Assembly (NCBI RefSeq): GCF_021728415.1
Contig: NZ_JAKKDV010000007.1
Coordinates: 1 to 64,000, forward strand
DNA from: Flaviramulus multivorans
Lineage (GTDB): Bacteria > Bacteroidota > Bacteroidia > Flavobacteriales > Flavobacteriaceae
Reading direction: 5' to 3'
Length of the DNA stretch: 64,000 bases
How positions within the stretch are numbered: position 1 is the stretch's first letter; each line of letters starts with the position of its first letter. The position numbers were made by a program, and so were the translations under genes. Positions 46,101-55,391 of this stretch are shown piece after piece. The notes below the pieces were generated by a model. The model saw only the letters and a program-made list of their open reading frames with translations, did no database searches and was not told where the DNA came from.

Positions 46101-46430
46101 ATCCGTATAACTTACTGGTAACGATGATATACCAGATAAAGTAAGTTTCCCTTCATTTGCATTCCATGACGTTACTATATTTGGGTAAGTTCCTTGAAGA
46201 ATCAATAAATCTTCACCTTGTGAATAGCCAGCAGAAATTTGAATGAATAGTGCTTGTATTTCAGTATCATCTGGATCAACAATATCAAAATCAGTCACAA
46301 TATTGATTTGACTTTGCGGACAATAGGCCTGATTTCCTGTTGCGGTTAATGTTGGCGCTATATTTTGAGACCAACCAGAAAGCATCAGTATTAAAGAAAT
46401 AAAATAAGTATAAATAACTTTTTTATACAT
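43155..46430 (-). CDS. T9SS type B surface protein with C-type lectin and Ig-like domains
   Basis: About 1091 residues. I place the start at the ATG at 46430 (MYKKVIYTYFISLILMLSGWSQ), which gives a normal signal peptide; an in-frame ATG five codons upstream is less likely. A C-type lectin domain lies at about 147-283, with the calcium/sugar motifs EPN and WND. Three or more Ig-like repeats (TTTYYALASINGC, TTTYYVDATVNGC) and several longer beta modules follow. The C-terminal 90 residues (FTPNGDGTNDIWQIKG, SVFNRYGKLI, WDGTFNGQELPDSDYWF) are a type B (CHU_C-like) sorting domain. Predicted role: surface adhesion or glycan binding, possibly linked to gliding. Confidence 0.88.
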   Translation of the reverse strand: MYKKVIYTYFISLILMLSGWSQNIAPTLTATGNQAYCPQSQINIVTDFDIVDPDDTEIQALFIQISAGYSQGEDLLILQGTYPNIVTSWNANEGKLTLSGISSLPVSYTDLIAAVKDIVFQSSSNNPSNKAFSITIGDANYLPSTDHYYEYVSSIGITWTSARAAADSRTYFGLKGYLATITSAEEAQLSGEQASGAGWIGGSDSETEGVWKWMTGPEAGTIFWNGLANGSTPNYAFWNTNEPNQAGDEDYAHVTAPGVGIPGSWNDLSNVGSPSGPYQPKGYIVEYGGTPGDPILNISASSNIFTTSIIDTKPAIRCGSGIVTLEATASQGDVLWFDAFVGGTLLSTGTTFITPVINSTTTYYALASINGCLEGVRVPVTASVTPFPTIDSVSDDLVCDSGSGVLSATASAGVINWYNAPTGGTSLATGSVFNTPVVNNTTTYYVDATVNGCTTTTRTAVTVTVQKTPMPNTTNSNQSFCDIDQASISDIQVTGQNILWYDAVTGGNQLNSADALTTSTYYATQTVNNCESINRLPINVTINETVVLPSNIPDLMECDSMQDGDDTNGLTTFDLTTNESVLLNGKSASDYTFLYFTDAAYSNTILTPANAFENMVANGQTIYLRIVNNVNNTCFTDTSFGVIVNPLPTIENSIVFKNCDEDGTADGFTDFNLIEANSFITNNTSGITFTYHLSYNDADASINQINEIFNNQLANTVFARVENADGCYRISTINLQVSTTSFPMGYFETIDLCDDDDTNDGYHSFDLTQVTPQFIAQFPSGQNLSVHYFESLMDAQLEQNEILQQNDYVNVNPFSQTLYVRVESDDNGECFGIGPHLVLTANPRPEFEVDNSEIYCLDNNPITLTTFNPSGSFTYEWRNSNGDIVSNLAFAEVISGGSYTVIATSSFGCDSFPVTFSVVESAIAEIDIDDITIVELSDNNSISINNENNNLGIGDYEFSLDNINGPYQDSSVFNNVGAGSHIVYVRDKNGCGIASIEVFILGFPKYFTPNGDGTNDIWQIKGLGADFTNESKVSVFNRYGKLIKQLNAKTGIWDGTFNGQELPDSDYWFIAELIEADGNIITYKGHFSLIR

Positions 46431-46472
46431 AAAAAAACTTTCCATAAATAAAATGAAAATTTTCAGATTTAA

Positions 46473-46490
46473 TAAATCTATCCGATGTTA
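46473..46490 (-). promoter_or_regulatory. Promoter of the T9SS lectin gene with a single ATCG box
   Basis: On the - strand, TAACATCG (46490-46483) is followed 2 bp later by TAGATTTA (46480-46473, 7 of 8 to TAnnTTTG). The pair aligns with TTTCATCG-2 bp-TATATTTG at 903-920. A clear phased second copy was not found. The leader would be about 37 nt. Confidence 0.4.
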
Positions 46491-46550
46491 AGATAAAAAT
46501 CGCTGTGAAGTGTTTAATTAGCAACAAATTTTTAGCTTCTTCCCTTTAGC

Positions 46551-46658
46551 AGATTTTCTAATTACTCTTTTGGTAAGCGCTTCGCCTCTTCCCGTTTATG
46601 AATTTGAAAATCATAGATTTTCTAATTACTCTTTTGGTAAACGCTTCGCCTCTTCCCA
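46551..46658 (-). repeat. Partial 64-bp-spaced tandem duplication of the mazG 3' end
   Basis: Bases 46551-46593 and 46615-46657 are near identical (one difference seen, 46577/46641). The 46615-46657 copy holds the end of the mazG coding sequence and its stop codon. The second lies downstream of mazG (on its strand) and still encodes EEAKRLPKE plus a stop, but is disconnected from the gene. Just beyond, GGGAAGAAGCT hints at a third, eroded copy. Confidence 0.85.
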
Positions 46659-47408
46659 AAATACATCCATTTCAGCCAAAGTCATTTCTTTTAGAGGTTT
46701 GTTCAAGTTCTTAGCTTTACTTTCAAGATATTGAAACCTTTTTGAGAATTTTTTATTAGTGCGTTCAAGAGCATTCTCTGGATTGATATTCAAAAATCGT
46801 GCATAATTAACCATTGAAAATAAAACATCTCCAAACTCACTTTCTATAGCACTTTTATTGCCCGATTCTACCTCGGTTTTAAATTCATTCAATTCTTCTT
46901 CAACTTTTTCCCAGACTTGATGAGGAGCTTCCCAATCAAACCCTACTCCTGCTACTTTTTCTTGTATTCTATTAGCTTTTACTAGGGCTGGTAAACTTTT
47001 TGGAACACCCTCTAAAACACTTTTTTTTCCTTCTTTTAGTTTTAAGTTTTCCCAATTACGTTTCACGTCATCTTCATTATCTACTTTTACATCACCATAA
47101 ATATGTGGGTGTCTGCTAATTAATTTTTCGCAAATACTATTGCATACATCTGCGATATCAAAGTTGTTGGTTTCACTTCCTATTTTAGCATAAAACACAA
47201 TATGCAATAAAACATCTCCTAGCTCCTTTTTAACTTCATCTAAATCATTATCTAAAATAGCATCACCTAATTCATAAGTTTCTTCAATAGTTAAATGGCG
47301 TAAGGTCTCCATGGTTTGTTTTTTATCCCACGGACAGCCTTCTCGCAACTCATCCATTATGGTTAACAATCTATCAAAAGCCTTTAATTGATTTGCTCTA
47401 GAATTCAT
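46626..47408 (-). CDS. mazG: Nucleoside triphosphate pyrophosphohydrolase MazG
   Basis: 260 residues with two MazG domains (about 10-125 and 150-250), the E. coli-type layout. The enzyme hydrolyses NTPs and dNTPs to monophosphates. In the N-terminal half, LREGCPWDKKQTMETLRHLTIEETYEL and LGDVLLHIVFYA show the Mg-binding EExxE..ExxD pattern; the second domain has VEEELNEFKTE and EFGDVLFSMVNYAR. Its 3' end is duplicated just downstream (46551-46594). MazG modulates (p)ppGpp in E. coli, and a RelA/SpoT gene is encoded in this window, but no link here is shown. Confidence 0.95.
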   Translation of the reverse strand: MNSRANQLKAFDRLLTIMDELREGCPWDKKQTMETLRHLTIEETYELGDAILDNDLDEVKKELGDVLLHIVFYAKIGSETNNFDIADVCNSICEKLISRHPHIYGDVKVDNEDDVKRNWENLKLKEGKKSVLEGVPKSLPALVKANRIQEKVAGVGFDWEAPHQVWEKVEEELNEFKTEVESGNKSAIESEFGDVLFSMVNYARFLNINPENALERTNKKFSKRFQYLESKAKNLNKPLKEMTLAEMDVFWEEAKRLPKE

Positions 47409-47462
47409 AAAACATATTTCAGTAAAAATACAATTTATAATTATCTAGAAACTTTATTAAAA

Positions 47463-47490
47463 CAAAAAAATCCAGCAAAATTGCTGGATT
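47463..47490 (-). terminator. Rho-independent terminator of the aconitase gene
   Basis: A perfect 10-bp stem (47469-47478 with 47481-47490) with a T-rich tail on the - strand. It begins 27 bp beyond the aconitase stop codon. Confidence 0.9.
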
Positions 47491-47516
47491 CTTTTGAATA
47501 TATATTGATAAAAATC

Positions 47517-49784
47517 TTAGGCGTTTTGCTTCTTAATTAAATTAAGTGCCGAACCTTCTTTATACCATGCAATCTGCGCATCATTATATGTATGATTTAA
47601 TTTAATGATATCTTTTGACCCATCTGAATGTACTGCCTCTAACGTTAATTGTTTGTTAGGAGCAAATTCGTTTAAATCTAAAAAGTTAAACGTGTCGTCT
47701 TCTTGAATTAAATCATAATCAGCTTCATTTGCAAACGTTAAACCTAACATTCCTTGCTTTTTCAGGTTTGTTTCGTGTATACGCGCAAATGATTTTACAA
47801 TTACAGCAGCTACACCCAAATGTCTTGGTTGCATAGCGGCATGCTCTCGGGAAGATCCTTCACCATAGTTATGATCTCCAACAACAATAGTTTTAATCCC
47901 TTTAGCCTTATACTGACGTTGAACATCTGGTACTCCACCGTATTCACCATTTAATTGATTTTTCACAAAATTGGTTTTTTGGTTGAATGCGTTTACCGCA
48001 CCAATAAGAGTGTTATTAGCGATATTATCTAAATGGCCTCTAAAACGTAACCAAGGACCTGCCATAGAAATATGGTCGGTTGTACATTTACCAAAAGCTT
48101 TAATTAGCAATTTAGCTCCAGTAATTGAGTCTCCGATAGGTAAAAAAGGATCTAAAAGTTGAAGTCTTTCTGAATCACCCGCGACTTTAACTTGAACATG
48201 ACTACCATCTTCCTCTGGAGCAAGATATCCATTATCTTGTACTTCAAATCCTTTTGGTGGCAATTCCCATCCTGTTGGTTCGTCAAACATCACTTCTTCA
48301 CCATTTTCATTAATTAGCTTATCTGTCATTGGATTGAAATCTAATCTACCCGCAATAGCAATAGCGGCAGTAATTTCAGGTGATGCCACAAAAGCATGCG
48401 TATTTGGATTTCCATCAGCACGTTTTGCAAAATTTCTGTTGAAAGAATGCACAATACTGTTTTTAGGAGCGTTTTTAGGGTCACTATATCTAGCCCATTG
48501 ACCTATACAAGGTCCACAAGCATTTGTGAATATTTTAGCATCTAATTTTTCAAAAACATTTAAAATACCGTCTCTTTCGGCAGTATATCGTACTTGTTCT
48601 GAACCAGGGTTAATACCTAATTCCGCCTTCATTTTAATACCTTTATCTAAAGCTTGTTGTGCAATAGAAGATGCACGAGATAAATCTTCATAAGATGAGT
48701 TCGTACAAGAGCCTATCAATCCCCATTCAACAGCAATTGGCCAATCGTTAGCTTTTGCTTTTTCAGACATTTCACCACCAACAGTTGTTGACAAGTCTGG
48801 AGTGAATGGTCCGTTTAAAAGTGGTCCTAACTCAGATAAATTAATATCAATAACTTGATCAAAATATAGCTCAGGATTCGCATAAACTTCCGCATCAGCA
48901 GTTAAATGCTCTTTTACTTTATTTGCAGCGTCGGCCACATCGGCTCTATCTGTAGAACGTAAATAACGCTCCATAGATTCATCATAACCAAAAGTAGATG
49001 TGGTAGCACCTATTTCAGCTCCCATGTTACAAATGGTTCCTTTACCAGTACATGACATTGAAGTGGCTCCTGGTCCAAAATATTCAACAATAGCTCCAGT
49101 ACCTCCTTTTACGGTAAGAATTTCAGCTACTTTTAAAATAACATCTTTGGGTGCTGTCCAACCCGATAATTTACCAGTTAACCTAACCCCTATTAGTTTT
49201 GGAAATTTTAACTCCCAAGCCATACCAGCCATAACATCAACGGCGTCAGCTCCACCAACACCAATAGCTACCATACCTAATCCACCAGCATTAACTGTAT
49301 GCGAATCTGTACCAATCATCATTCCACCAGGGAAAGCATAATTTTCTAAAACTACTTGGTGAATAATTCCCGCTCCTGGTTTCCAAAAGCCAATTCCATA
49401 TTTATTTGAAACCGATTCTAAGAAGTTAAAAACCTCACTACTTACGCTATTAGCGTGTTTTAAATCGGCTGCAGCACCTTCTTTAGCTTGAATAAGGTGA
49501 TCGCAATGCACAGTAGTTGGAACTGCAACTTTAGTTTTACCAGCTTGCATAAACTGCAATAATGCCATTTGCGCTGTGGCGTCTTGACATGCAATTCTAT
49601 CAGGTGCAAAATCCACATAATCTTTTCCTCTTACAAATGCCTTCTCAGGAGTACCATCCCAAAGGTGAGAATATAGTATTTTTTCAGATAAAGTCAATGG
49701 TTTACCCACTATATTGCGCGCCTTATTCACGCGGTCTCCCATTTTGGTGTATACACCTTTTATCATTTCAATGTCAAATGCCAT
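47517..49784 (-). CDS. acn: Aconitate hydratase
   Basis: 755 residues, the size of the mitochondrial-type bacterial aconitase. It isomerises citrate and isocitrate in the TCA cycle. The three cysteine ligands of the [4Fe-4S] cluster are present: Cys360 in [10 protein letters not shown], and Cys423 and Cys426 in [30 protein letters not shown] and the C-terminal swivel motif [22 protein letters not shown] are also complete. It lies 200 bp downstream of moxR on the same strand, apparently transcribed separately and ended by its own terminator. Confidence 0.97.
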   Translation of the reverse strand: MAFDIEMIKGVYTKMGDRVNKARNIVGKPLTLSEKILYSHLWDGTPEKAFVRGKDYVDFAPDRIACQDATAQMALLQFMQAGKTKVAVPTTVHCDHLIQAKEGAAADLKHANSVSSEVFNFLESVSNKYGIGFWKPGAGIIHQVVLENYAFPGGMMIGTDSHTVNAGGLGMVAIGVGGADAVDVMAGMAWELKFPKLIGVRLTGKLSGWTAPKDVILKVAEILTVKGGTGAIVEYFGPGATSMSCTGKGTICNMGAEIGATTSTFGYDESMERYLRSTDRADVADAANKVKEHLTADAEVYANPELYFDQVIDINLSELGPLLNGPFTPDLSTTVGGEMSEKAKANDWPIAVEWGLIGSCTNSSYEDLSRASSIAQQALDKGIKMKAELGINPGSEQVRYTAERDGILNVFEKLDAKIFTNACGPCIGQWARYSDPKNAPKNSIVHSFNRNFAKRADGNPNTHAFVASPEITAAIAIAGRLDFNPMTDKLINENGEEVMFDEPTGWELPPKGFEVQDNGYLAPEEDGSHVQVKVAGDSERLQLLDPFLPIGDSITGAKLLIKAFGKCTTDHISMAGPWLRFRGHLDNIANNTLIGAVNAFNQKTNFVKNQLNGEYGGVPDVQRQYKAKGIKTIVVGDHNYGEGSSREHAAMQPRHLGVAAVIVKSFARIHETNLKKQGMLGLTFANEADYDLIQEDDTFNFLDLNEFAPNKQLTLEAVHSDGSKDIIKLNHTYNDAQIAWYKEGSALNLIKKQNA

Positions 49785-49984
49785 AAAATATATTTTTTGT
49801 TTGGTTTTATAAAAAGTAATGCAAGTTACTAAATAAAAACAAAGTTTTAAAAATAAACCAAGTAATACAACATCCTTACAATACTAAATTATTATAGTGA
49901 TATTAATATTTAATATGATTTATATTTTATTAGAATATTTTAGCTAAAAATGAAGATTTGTTAACCGTAACAATAAATCTAAAA

Positions 49985-50938
49985 TTAAAACAAACTTTTA
50001 ATTATTTGTTCTTCTGAAATGCCTTCGGCTTCTGCCTTATAGTTTTTAATAATCCGATGTCTCAAAATACTATTAGCAACTGCTTGAACATTTTCAATGT
50101 CAGGTGAGAATTTGCCATTAATTGCAGCATGCGTTTTTGCTGCCAATATTAAATTTTGAGAAGCTCTAGGACCTGCGCCCCAATCGATATATGTTTTAAC
50201 TAAATCAGGTGCTTCATTAGAGTTCGGTCTTGTTTTTCCAACTAAAGAAACTGCATATTCAATCACATTATCTGCTACAGGAATACGACGTATTAAATGT
50301 TGAAAATCTATAATTTGTTGAGCCGTATATAAAGGGTTTACTTTAGTTTGCACATCATTTGTTGTTGATTTAACAACCTCAACTTCTTCCTTAAATGAAG
50401 GATAATCCAAGTTAATAGCAAACATAAAACGATCTAACTGTGCCTCTGGTAATGGATACGTTCCTTCCTGTTCAATAGGGTTTTGAGTTGCTAATACAAA
50501 ATACGGTAAACTTAGTTTATAATGGTGACCTGCAACGGTTACAGCACGTTCTTGCATGGCTTCTAGTAAAGCAGCTTGAGTTTTTGGAGGAGTTCTATTT
50601 ATTTCATCCGCTAAAATAATGTTGGCAAAAATAGGTCCCTTTATAAATTTGAAATGGCGGTCTTCATCTAGAATTTCACTTCCTAAAATATCACTAGGCA
50701 TTAAATCAGGTGTAAACTGAATACGCTTAAAATCTAAGCCTAAAGCCTGAGCAATCGTATTAACCATCAAGGTTTTTGCTAAACCAGGAACACCAATAAG
50801 CAAGGAATGACCTCCTGAAAATATAGAGATTAGAATTTGAGTTACTACTTCATCTTGACCAACAATAACCTTGGCTATTTCGGTTTTTAAATCTTTAAAT
50901 TGCTGTACAAACTTCTCAATGGCTGCTACATCAGACAT
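49985..50938 (-). CDS. MoxR-family AAA+ ATPase
   Basis: 317 residues. It has Walker A GVPGLAKTLM, Walker B LADEINRTPPKTQAALLEAMQE, sensor 1 FVLATQNPIEQEGTYPLPEAQLDRF and a C-terminal lid with GAGPRASQNLILAAK. MoxR ATPases act as chaperone-like activators of partner complexes, usually with VWA-domain proteins. The genes normally found beside moxR (DUF58, VWA) are not downstream here: aconitase follows. It lies 4 bp after the SurA-like gene, so it is likely cotranscribed with the three periplasmic folding genes. Confidence 0.93.
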   Translation of the reverse strand: MSDVAAIEKFVQQFKDLKTEIAKVIVGQDEVVTQILISIFSGGHSLLIGVPGLAKTLMVNTIAQALGLDFKRIQFTPDLMPSDILGSEILDEDRHFKFIKGPIFANIILADEINRTPPKTQAALLEAMQERAVTVAGHHYKLSLPYFVLATQNPIEQEGTYPLPEAQLDRFMFAINLDYPSFKEEVEVVKSTTNDVQTKVNPLYTAQQIIDFQHLIRRIPVADNVIEYAVSLVGKTRPNSNEAPDLVKTYIDWGAGPRASQNLILAAKTHAAINGKFSPDIENVQAVANSILRHRIIKNYKAEAEGISEEQIIKSLF

Positions 50939-50942
50939 AGGC

Positions 50943-52358
50943 TTACTTTTTTAACCAGTTACTAGAAAACTCACAATTTCTATATTCTCCACTAATTTTT
51001 ATGTAAGTATCTAATATTTTTTCTTCTTGCCATTTCTCAATTGCTTGAATTTTCTTTTCCTCTTCGGCTAGCTGCTTAATCTTTAAATAATCGCGTGCAT
51101 AATCAGCAGTGTGCTCATCAATTCTATCGGTAACCGTTAAAATCTTAAATTTCTTTTTGCTTGATCTATCTTCTTCACTTAAAACCAAACTCACTTCACC
51201 GTCTTTTAAATCTTGAATTTGAGCATAAAGTTCAGGATCCATTCTTGTTAACTCAAAATTATAATCTTGAGTTGTAGGATTGATTAATTGCCCACCATCA
51301 TTTTTGGTCTCTTTTTCATCACTAACTTCTCTTGCTGCATCAGCAAAGGATATGTCGCCATTTACTATACGTTGTCTAACCTTCTCTAATCGTTCTTTTG
51401 CTTCAGCTACTGCTTCATCCGAAACTCTTGGAATTAATAATATATGAGCAACATCGTATTCTTGTCCTCTAATTTTTTCAAGGGTTATAATATGATATCC
51501 AAATTCGGTTTCAAAAGGCTCTGAAATTTCACCCTCTTGCAAACCAAATGCCACTTGCCTAAACTCTTTAACCATTCTAGGTTGCTTTCTATTCAAAGTA
51601 TATTTTCCTCCTTTACTTGCTGATCCTGGGTCGTCAGAATATAAAATAGCTTTTGAACGGAAACTAGCTCCATTTTCAATAATATCTGCCTTAAATTGTT
51701 TCAAACGATCAATAACTCTTTGTTTCTCCTCTTCAGATACTTTAGGTTCTGCCACTATTTGAGCCACTTTTAACTCCGTTCCAAAGGTTGGTAATTCGTC
51801 TTTAGGTATTTTATTAAAAAAGGTTCTTACTTCTTCAGGGGTTATTTCAACCTCTTCAATAATTTTCGCTTGCATTTTTTGAGCCAACGTGTTTGCTTTA
51901 TTAATCTCAAACATTTCATCTCTAAAACTTTTCTCGTCTTCCTTTTTATAAAAAGCTAACAGTCGGTCCATAGAACCATTTGTTTGTTGTAAAAATTGCT
52001 CAATCTGATAATCTACTTGTCTTCTTATTTCGGCATCAGACACTTGAATACTATCTTGAATAGCGTGGTGCGCATATAGTTTGTTTTCTAACAGTTTGCC
52101 AAATAATTCACAATCTGTAATATCCTTAGTGTCATATCCTCCAGCTTCTAGTTGTAGACGCTCCTTTGAAACATCAGAATCTAAAACAATATAATCCCCT
52201 ACAACAGCAGCAACACCATCTACCTTTTTTGCTTTTGATAAATCTACCGAATCAACCTTTTTAACAGCTTCTTCTTTAACTTCGTCAGGTATGATTTCTT
52301 GGGAGTTCATAACATTTATAGTAAAAAGCGTTATGACTAATAGTGATATGGGTTTCAA
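50943..52358 (-). CDS. SurA-like periplasmic peptidyl-prolyl isomerase with two rotamase domains
   Basis: About 471 residues. I favour a TTG start at 52358 (MKPISLLVITLFTINVMNSQ), which gives a standard signal peptide and begins just after the upstream stop codon; the ATG at 52397 would overlap the preceding gene by 38 bp. The N-terminal SurA-like helical region (VAAVVGDYIVLDSDVSKER) leads to two parvulin domains (YSDDPGSASKGGKYTL and EFGYHIITLEKI in the first, EYDVAHILLIPRV in the second). The pattern is that of SurA, the chaperone for outer membrane beta-barrels. It is cotranscribed with two further folding genes upstream and moxR downstream. Confidence 0.85.
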   Translation of the reverse strand: MKPISLLVITLFTINVMNSQEIIPDEVKEEAVKKVDSVDLSKAKKVDGVAAVVGDYIVLDSDVSKERLQLEAGGYDTKDITDCELFGKLLENKLYAHHAIQDSIQVSDAEIRRQVDYQIEQFLQQTNGSMDRLLAFYKKEDEKSFRDEMFEINKANTLAQKMQAKIIEEVEITPEEVRTFFNKIPKDELPTFGTELKVAQIVAEPKVSEEEKQRVIDRLKQFKADIIENGASFRSKAILYSDDPGSASKGGKYTLNRKQPRMVKEFRQVAFGLQEGEISEPFETEFGYHIITLEKIRGQEYDVAHILLIPRVSDEAVAEAKERLEKVRQRIVNGDISFADAAREVSDEKETKNDGGQLINPTTQDYNFELTRMDPELYAQIQDLKDGEVSLVLSEEDRSSKKKFKILTVTDRIDEHTADYARDYLKIKQLAEEEKKIQAIEKWQEEKILDTYIKISGEYRNCEFSSNWLKK

Positions 52359-52359
52359 A

Positions 52360-53211
52360 TTAATTGTAAATTTCAAATTGTTTATTTTTAATAGCATCTT
52401 TTGTGATATCTTTTTCTAATTCTCTAATAAGTTCAAGCTTGCGTTTGTTCACCACTATTTGGTCAATAGTTGGCTTTACATATTCTAATGGCGCCGTATC
52501 GTTTCGAAGCAGCACATCATTAATTTGCATCAAATATACTCCTAATGAATCTTTGAGTTGTACAAAATTAGATTTTTTTAACAGTTGATTTTTATTTTCG
52601 GCTGTAACCGCAGGAATTTTATTAATAACTTGATTTAATTTTATCCAAATAGAGTCATTTAATGAATATGATTTAAATTGAATTGATATAGAATCTAACA
52701 CCTTTTTATCATTTGCATTGAAGCGCAGAAACCTTTCCTTAATTTTGTTATAGTCAATAATGTTTTCATCAACATGCACATAACGAAACTTTATCAATTC
52801 TTCATTTAACTTAAAAATTTCTTGGTTTTCGTTATAATAGGCTTCAGCTTCCTCTATTTTCACAACGGTATCGATACTTCTTTTTACCAATGCCTCAAGA
52901 TAAGCCTTCGTGTATAAATCATTTTTATATTGCACAACCAATTTATTAAAGGCCTCTTGCTTTTCATCACTTAAATTAAGCATTGCGCCATCTACAAAAA
53001 GTTGTTGAGTAGCCCATCGGTTTATAAAGTTTTGCACTACAATGGTGCTATCTTCAGTTGATGCGCCTTCAGGTACTAAATTCTTTATGTCATCAAAATA
53101 TAAATAAGTTTCATTAACTCGGGCAACAGGAACTCTGTCGTCTGATTTTTTAAAAAAATCGCATGACGTTACTAGAATTACTAATAAAATTATACTGGCT
53201 TTAATTCGCAC
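52360..53211 (-). CDS. Lipoprotein related to SurA/PpiC but without a rotamase domain
   Basis: 283 residues. A lipobox (ILLVILVTSC, Cys near residue 17) gives a lipid-anchored mature protein. PVARVNETYLYFDDI resembles the SurA N-terminal helix region, followed by helix-rich sequence; the SxxxxGGxLG-type parvulin core is not visible. A surface-export signal (S-D/E-D/E after the Cys) is absent, since the following residues are DFFKK, so a periplasmic location is likely. It overlaps both neighbours closely: its start codon overlaps the stop of the upstream gene by 1 bp. Confidence 0.75.
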   Translation of the reverse strand: MRIKASIILLVILVTSCDFFKKSDDRVPVARVNETYLYFDDIKNLVPEGASTEDSTIVVQNFINRWATQQLFVDGAMLNLSDEKQEAFNKLVVQYKNDLYTKAYLEALVKRSIDTVVKIEEAEAYYNENQEIFKLNEELIKFRYVHVDENIIDYNKIKERFLRFNANDKKVLDSISIQFKSYSLNDSIWIKLNQVINKIPAVTAENKNQLLKKSNFVQLKDSLGVYLMQINDVLLRNDTAPLEYVKPTIDQIVVNKRKLELIRELEKDITKDAIKNKQFEIYN

Positions 53212-55166
53212 TATGGATTGTTTATTTGAGCTTTTACTTTCTTTAAAGCCTCTTGATTAATTTCAACTTTGTACTTCTCACTTAATTCCTTTACCCAATT
53301 CTCTTCTTTAAAAGTTTGATAATCACTTATCACTAAACCTTTAGCTTCTTCAAAAGATTTTGGACTTACGGGTAATACGTCTTTTACTTGAACCAAAACA
53401 AATGTGTCATTATGGTTATAAATTTTTGAAATTCCTTTAACAAAATTAAAGTCTTTAGGAAGGGCTTGATGGTTTGAATCGAAAATACCAGATGTAAAGA
53501 TAACTTCAATTTTATCATTACTATTAACCAATGCTTTTATTTGCTCCAAATTCATTTTTTTCTCTAATAATTCGGAAACTTTTTTAAGTGTTTTCTGCTT
53601 TGGCGAAGAAGCTATAACAGCATCTATACGCTTGGGTAAAACATATTTGTCTTTATTTTTATTAAAGTACTCTTGAATATTTATTGAATCTGTTTTAGCC
53701 ACATTCCATATAGTAGTTTCCATAAGTTCAAATAAGAGCAAACCATCACGATATTCGTTGACTATATGAGCAAAATCTTCGTTTTCATCTTCCAAATTAT
53801 CTTCGTGATATGCAATAACATTCTCGCTTAAAAAAGATTCATATTTGTCTGATATAACTGATTTATACGACCCTTTTTGAGTTTGAGTACGCTGAGTCTT
53901 TAACAGGTAATTTCCAAAATCGCCAAACGATAATTGCTTTTTACCAATTTTAATTAAAGGTTTTTCCGCTGTAAAATCCGATGGCAATTTCCAAGTTTTT
54001 TTAAAATAGTCGTCAGTAAAAATAGATTCAAAATATGAGAGCGCAGGTTGTGTATCAGTAATATTGTAACGCTTTTTCAATTTCTTAGTAAGTGCTTCAT
54101 CTATTAGTTTCGATCTACCATCGCGTTTAACCTTTTCTATTAATTCTGGCTTTATCGCTTCAAATTCTGATATTGGCTTTTTACCATATAATTTCACAAT
54201 ATGCCAACCAAAGTTTGTTTTAAAAGGTTTTGATACATCTCCTATATTCTCCAAACCAAATGCAACATCTTCAAATTCTTGAACACTAATTTGTCCACCA
54301 GAAAATGGTGCTAATTTACCTCCTTTAGGTGCAGAATTTTTATCATCGGAAAATTGTTTTGCTAAAGACTCAAAGTCTTCTCCTTGATTTAGCTTTTTAT
54401 AAATTTCCTGAATTCTAACTTCAGATTTTTCGGCTAATGAATCGTTTGGTTTTTCAACAACCATTATATGTGCCACGGTGCGTTCGCCTCTGGATTTTCT
54501 TTTGTCTATCACGTTTACTATATGGTAACCAAATTGGGTTCTAAAGGGTTGAGAAATATCTCCAACATTTGTGTTAAATGCTATGTTTTCAAACTTATAA
54601 ACCATTTTAAAACCTGAAAAATACCCTAGTTTTTCTCCGTAAATGGTTTGACCATTATGGACTTCTTCTCTTACTTTTTCAAACCCTTCTTTTAGAGCTC
54701 TTTCACGTAACTTAATAATGCCGTTATAGGCATTCAATGTATCTTGAGGACTCGCATTTTCATCAACTTTAACTAAAATATGACTTGCATTAATATCATA
54801 AGATATCCGTTCGTAGGCTTCTTCAACCAAAGCATCCGTTACTTTAGTATCCGTCATATAATTTTTTGCTAGTTGCTTTTTGTAATTAGACAACTCTCGT
54901 AAATAAGATGGTTTTGTATTTAAGCCTAAGGTATTCGCTTCTTTTAACTTTAATTTGTAATTAGTGAAAAGCTCTAAATAAGTGTCAACATCCTTTTGAG
55001 ATTCATCTTGAACCAAATCCAAATTTTTATTATAAACTCTTAAAAACTCTGAAGCATAAACAGGTTCGTCGCCAACCGTAAAAAGCACATCATCTGATGC
55101 GGATTGTGCATTAACATTTAATATTAATAATGAAAAAATTAAAGTGAAATAAAAATTCAATTTCAT
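53211..55166 (-). CDS. Large periplasmic PpiC/SurA-like peptidyl-prolyl isomerase
   Basis: 651 residues with a signal peptide (1-20, ending LNVNAQ). Two parvulin domains: residues about 130-230 (NASHILVKVDENASPQDT, RTQFGYHIVNVIDKRKSRG) and about 240-345 (AHIMVVEKP, KQFSDDKNSAPKGGKL, KTNFGWHIVKLYG). The first lacks the usual glycine-rich turn, so only the second is likely active. The C-terminal 300 residues are helical and unassigned. It is first in an operon of three folding genes plus moxR. Confidence 0.88.
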   Translation of the reverse strand: MKLNFYFTLIFSLLILNVNAQSASDDVLFTVGDEPVYASEFLRVYNKNLDLVQDESQKDVDTYLELFTNYKLKLKEANTLGLNTKPSYLRELSNYKKQLAKNYMTDTKVTDALVEEAYERISYDINASHILVKVDENASPQDTLNAYNGIIKLRERALKEGFEKVREEVHNGQTIYGEKLGYFSGFKMVYKFENIAFNTNVGDISQPFRTQFGYHIVNVIDKRKSRGERTVAHIMVVEKPNDSLAEKSEVRIQEIYKKLNQGEDFESLAKQFSDDKNSAPKGGKLAPFSGGQISVQEFEDVAFGLENIGDVSKPFKTNFGWHIVKLYGKKPISEFEAIKPELIEKVKRDGRSKLIDEALTKKLKKRYNITDTQPALSYFESIFTDDYFKKTWKLPSDFTAEKPLIKIGKKQLSFGDFGNYLLKTQRTQTQKGSYKSVISDKYESFLSENVIAYHEDNLEDENEDFAHIVNEYRDGLLLFELMETTIWNVAKTDSINIQEYFNKNKDKYVLPKRIDAVIASSPKQKTLKKVSELLEKKMNLEQIKALVNSNDKIEVIFTSGIFDSNHQALPKDFNFVKGISKIYNHNDTFVLVQVKDVLPVSPKSFEEAKGLVISDYQTFKEENWVKELSEKYKVEINQEALKKVKAQINNP

Positions 55167-55391
55167 CTGTTTAGATTTTATTGTTTTTAATTAGTTTGAT
55201 GCAATTCGTCATTAAACAATTTGATTGATTTAAAGAAGAAAATAATTATTAAACGATTACAAAAATACTAATATATACCTATTTTACAAGTTGTTTTAAA
55301 ACGGTTAAAGAAAACAAATATTATACTATTAATGATTACTTTTAAGAAATATTTTATCTTAATTTTAAAACAAAAAATTCGAAAAAGTTAG

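Noticed and set aside
46430-46445. Upstream ATG for the T9SS lectin gene
   Set aside because: It adds five residues (MESFF) before a normal signal peptide; the MYKK start is the better fit.
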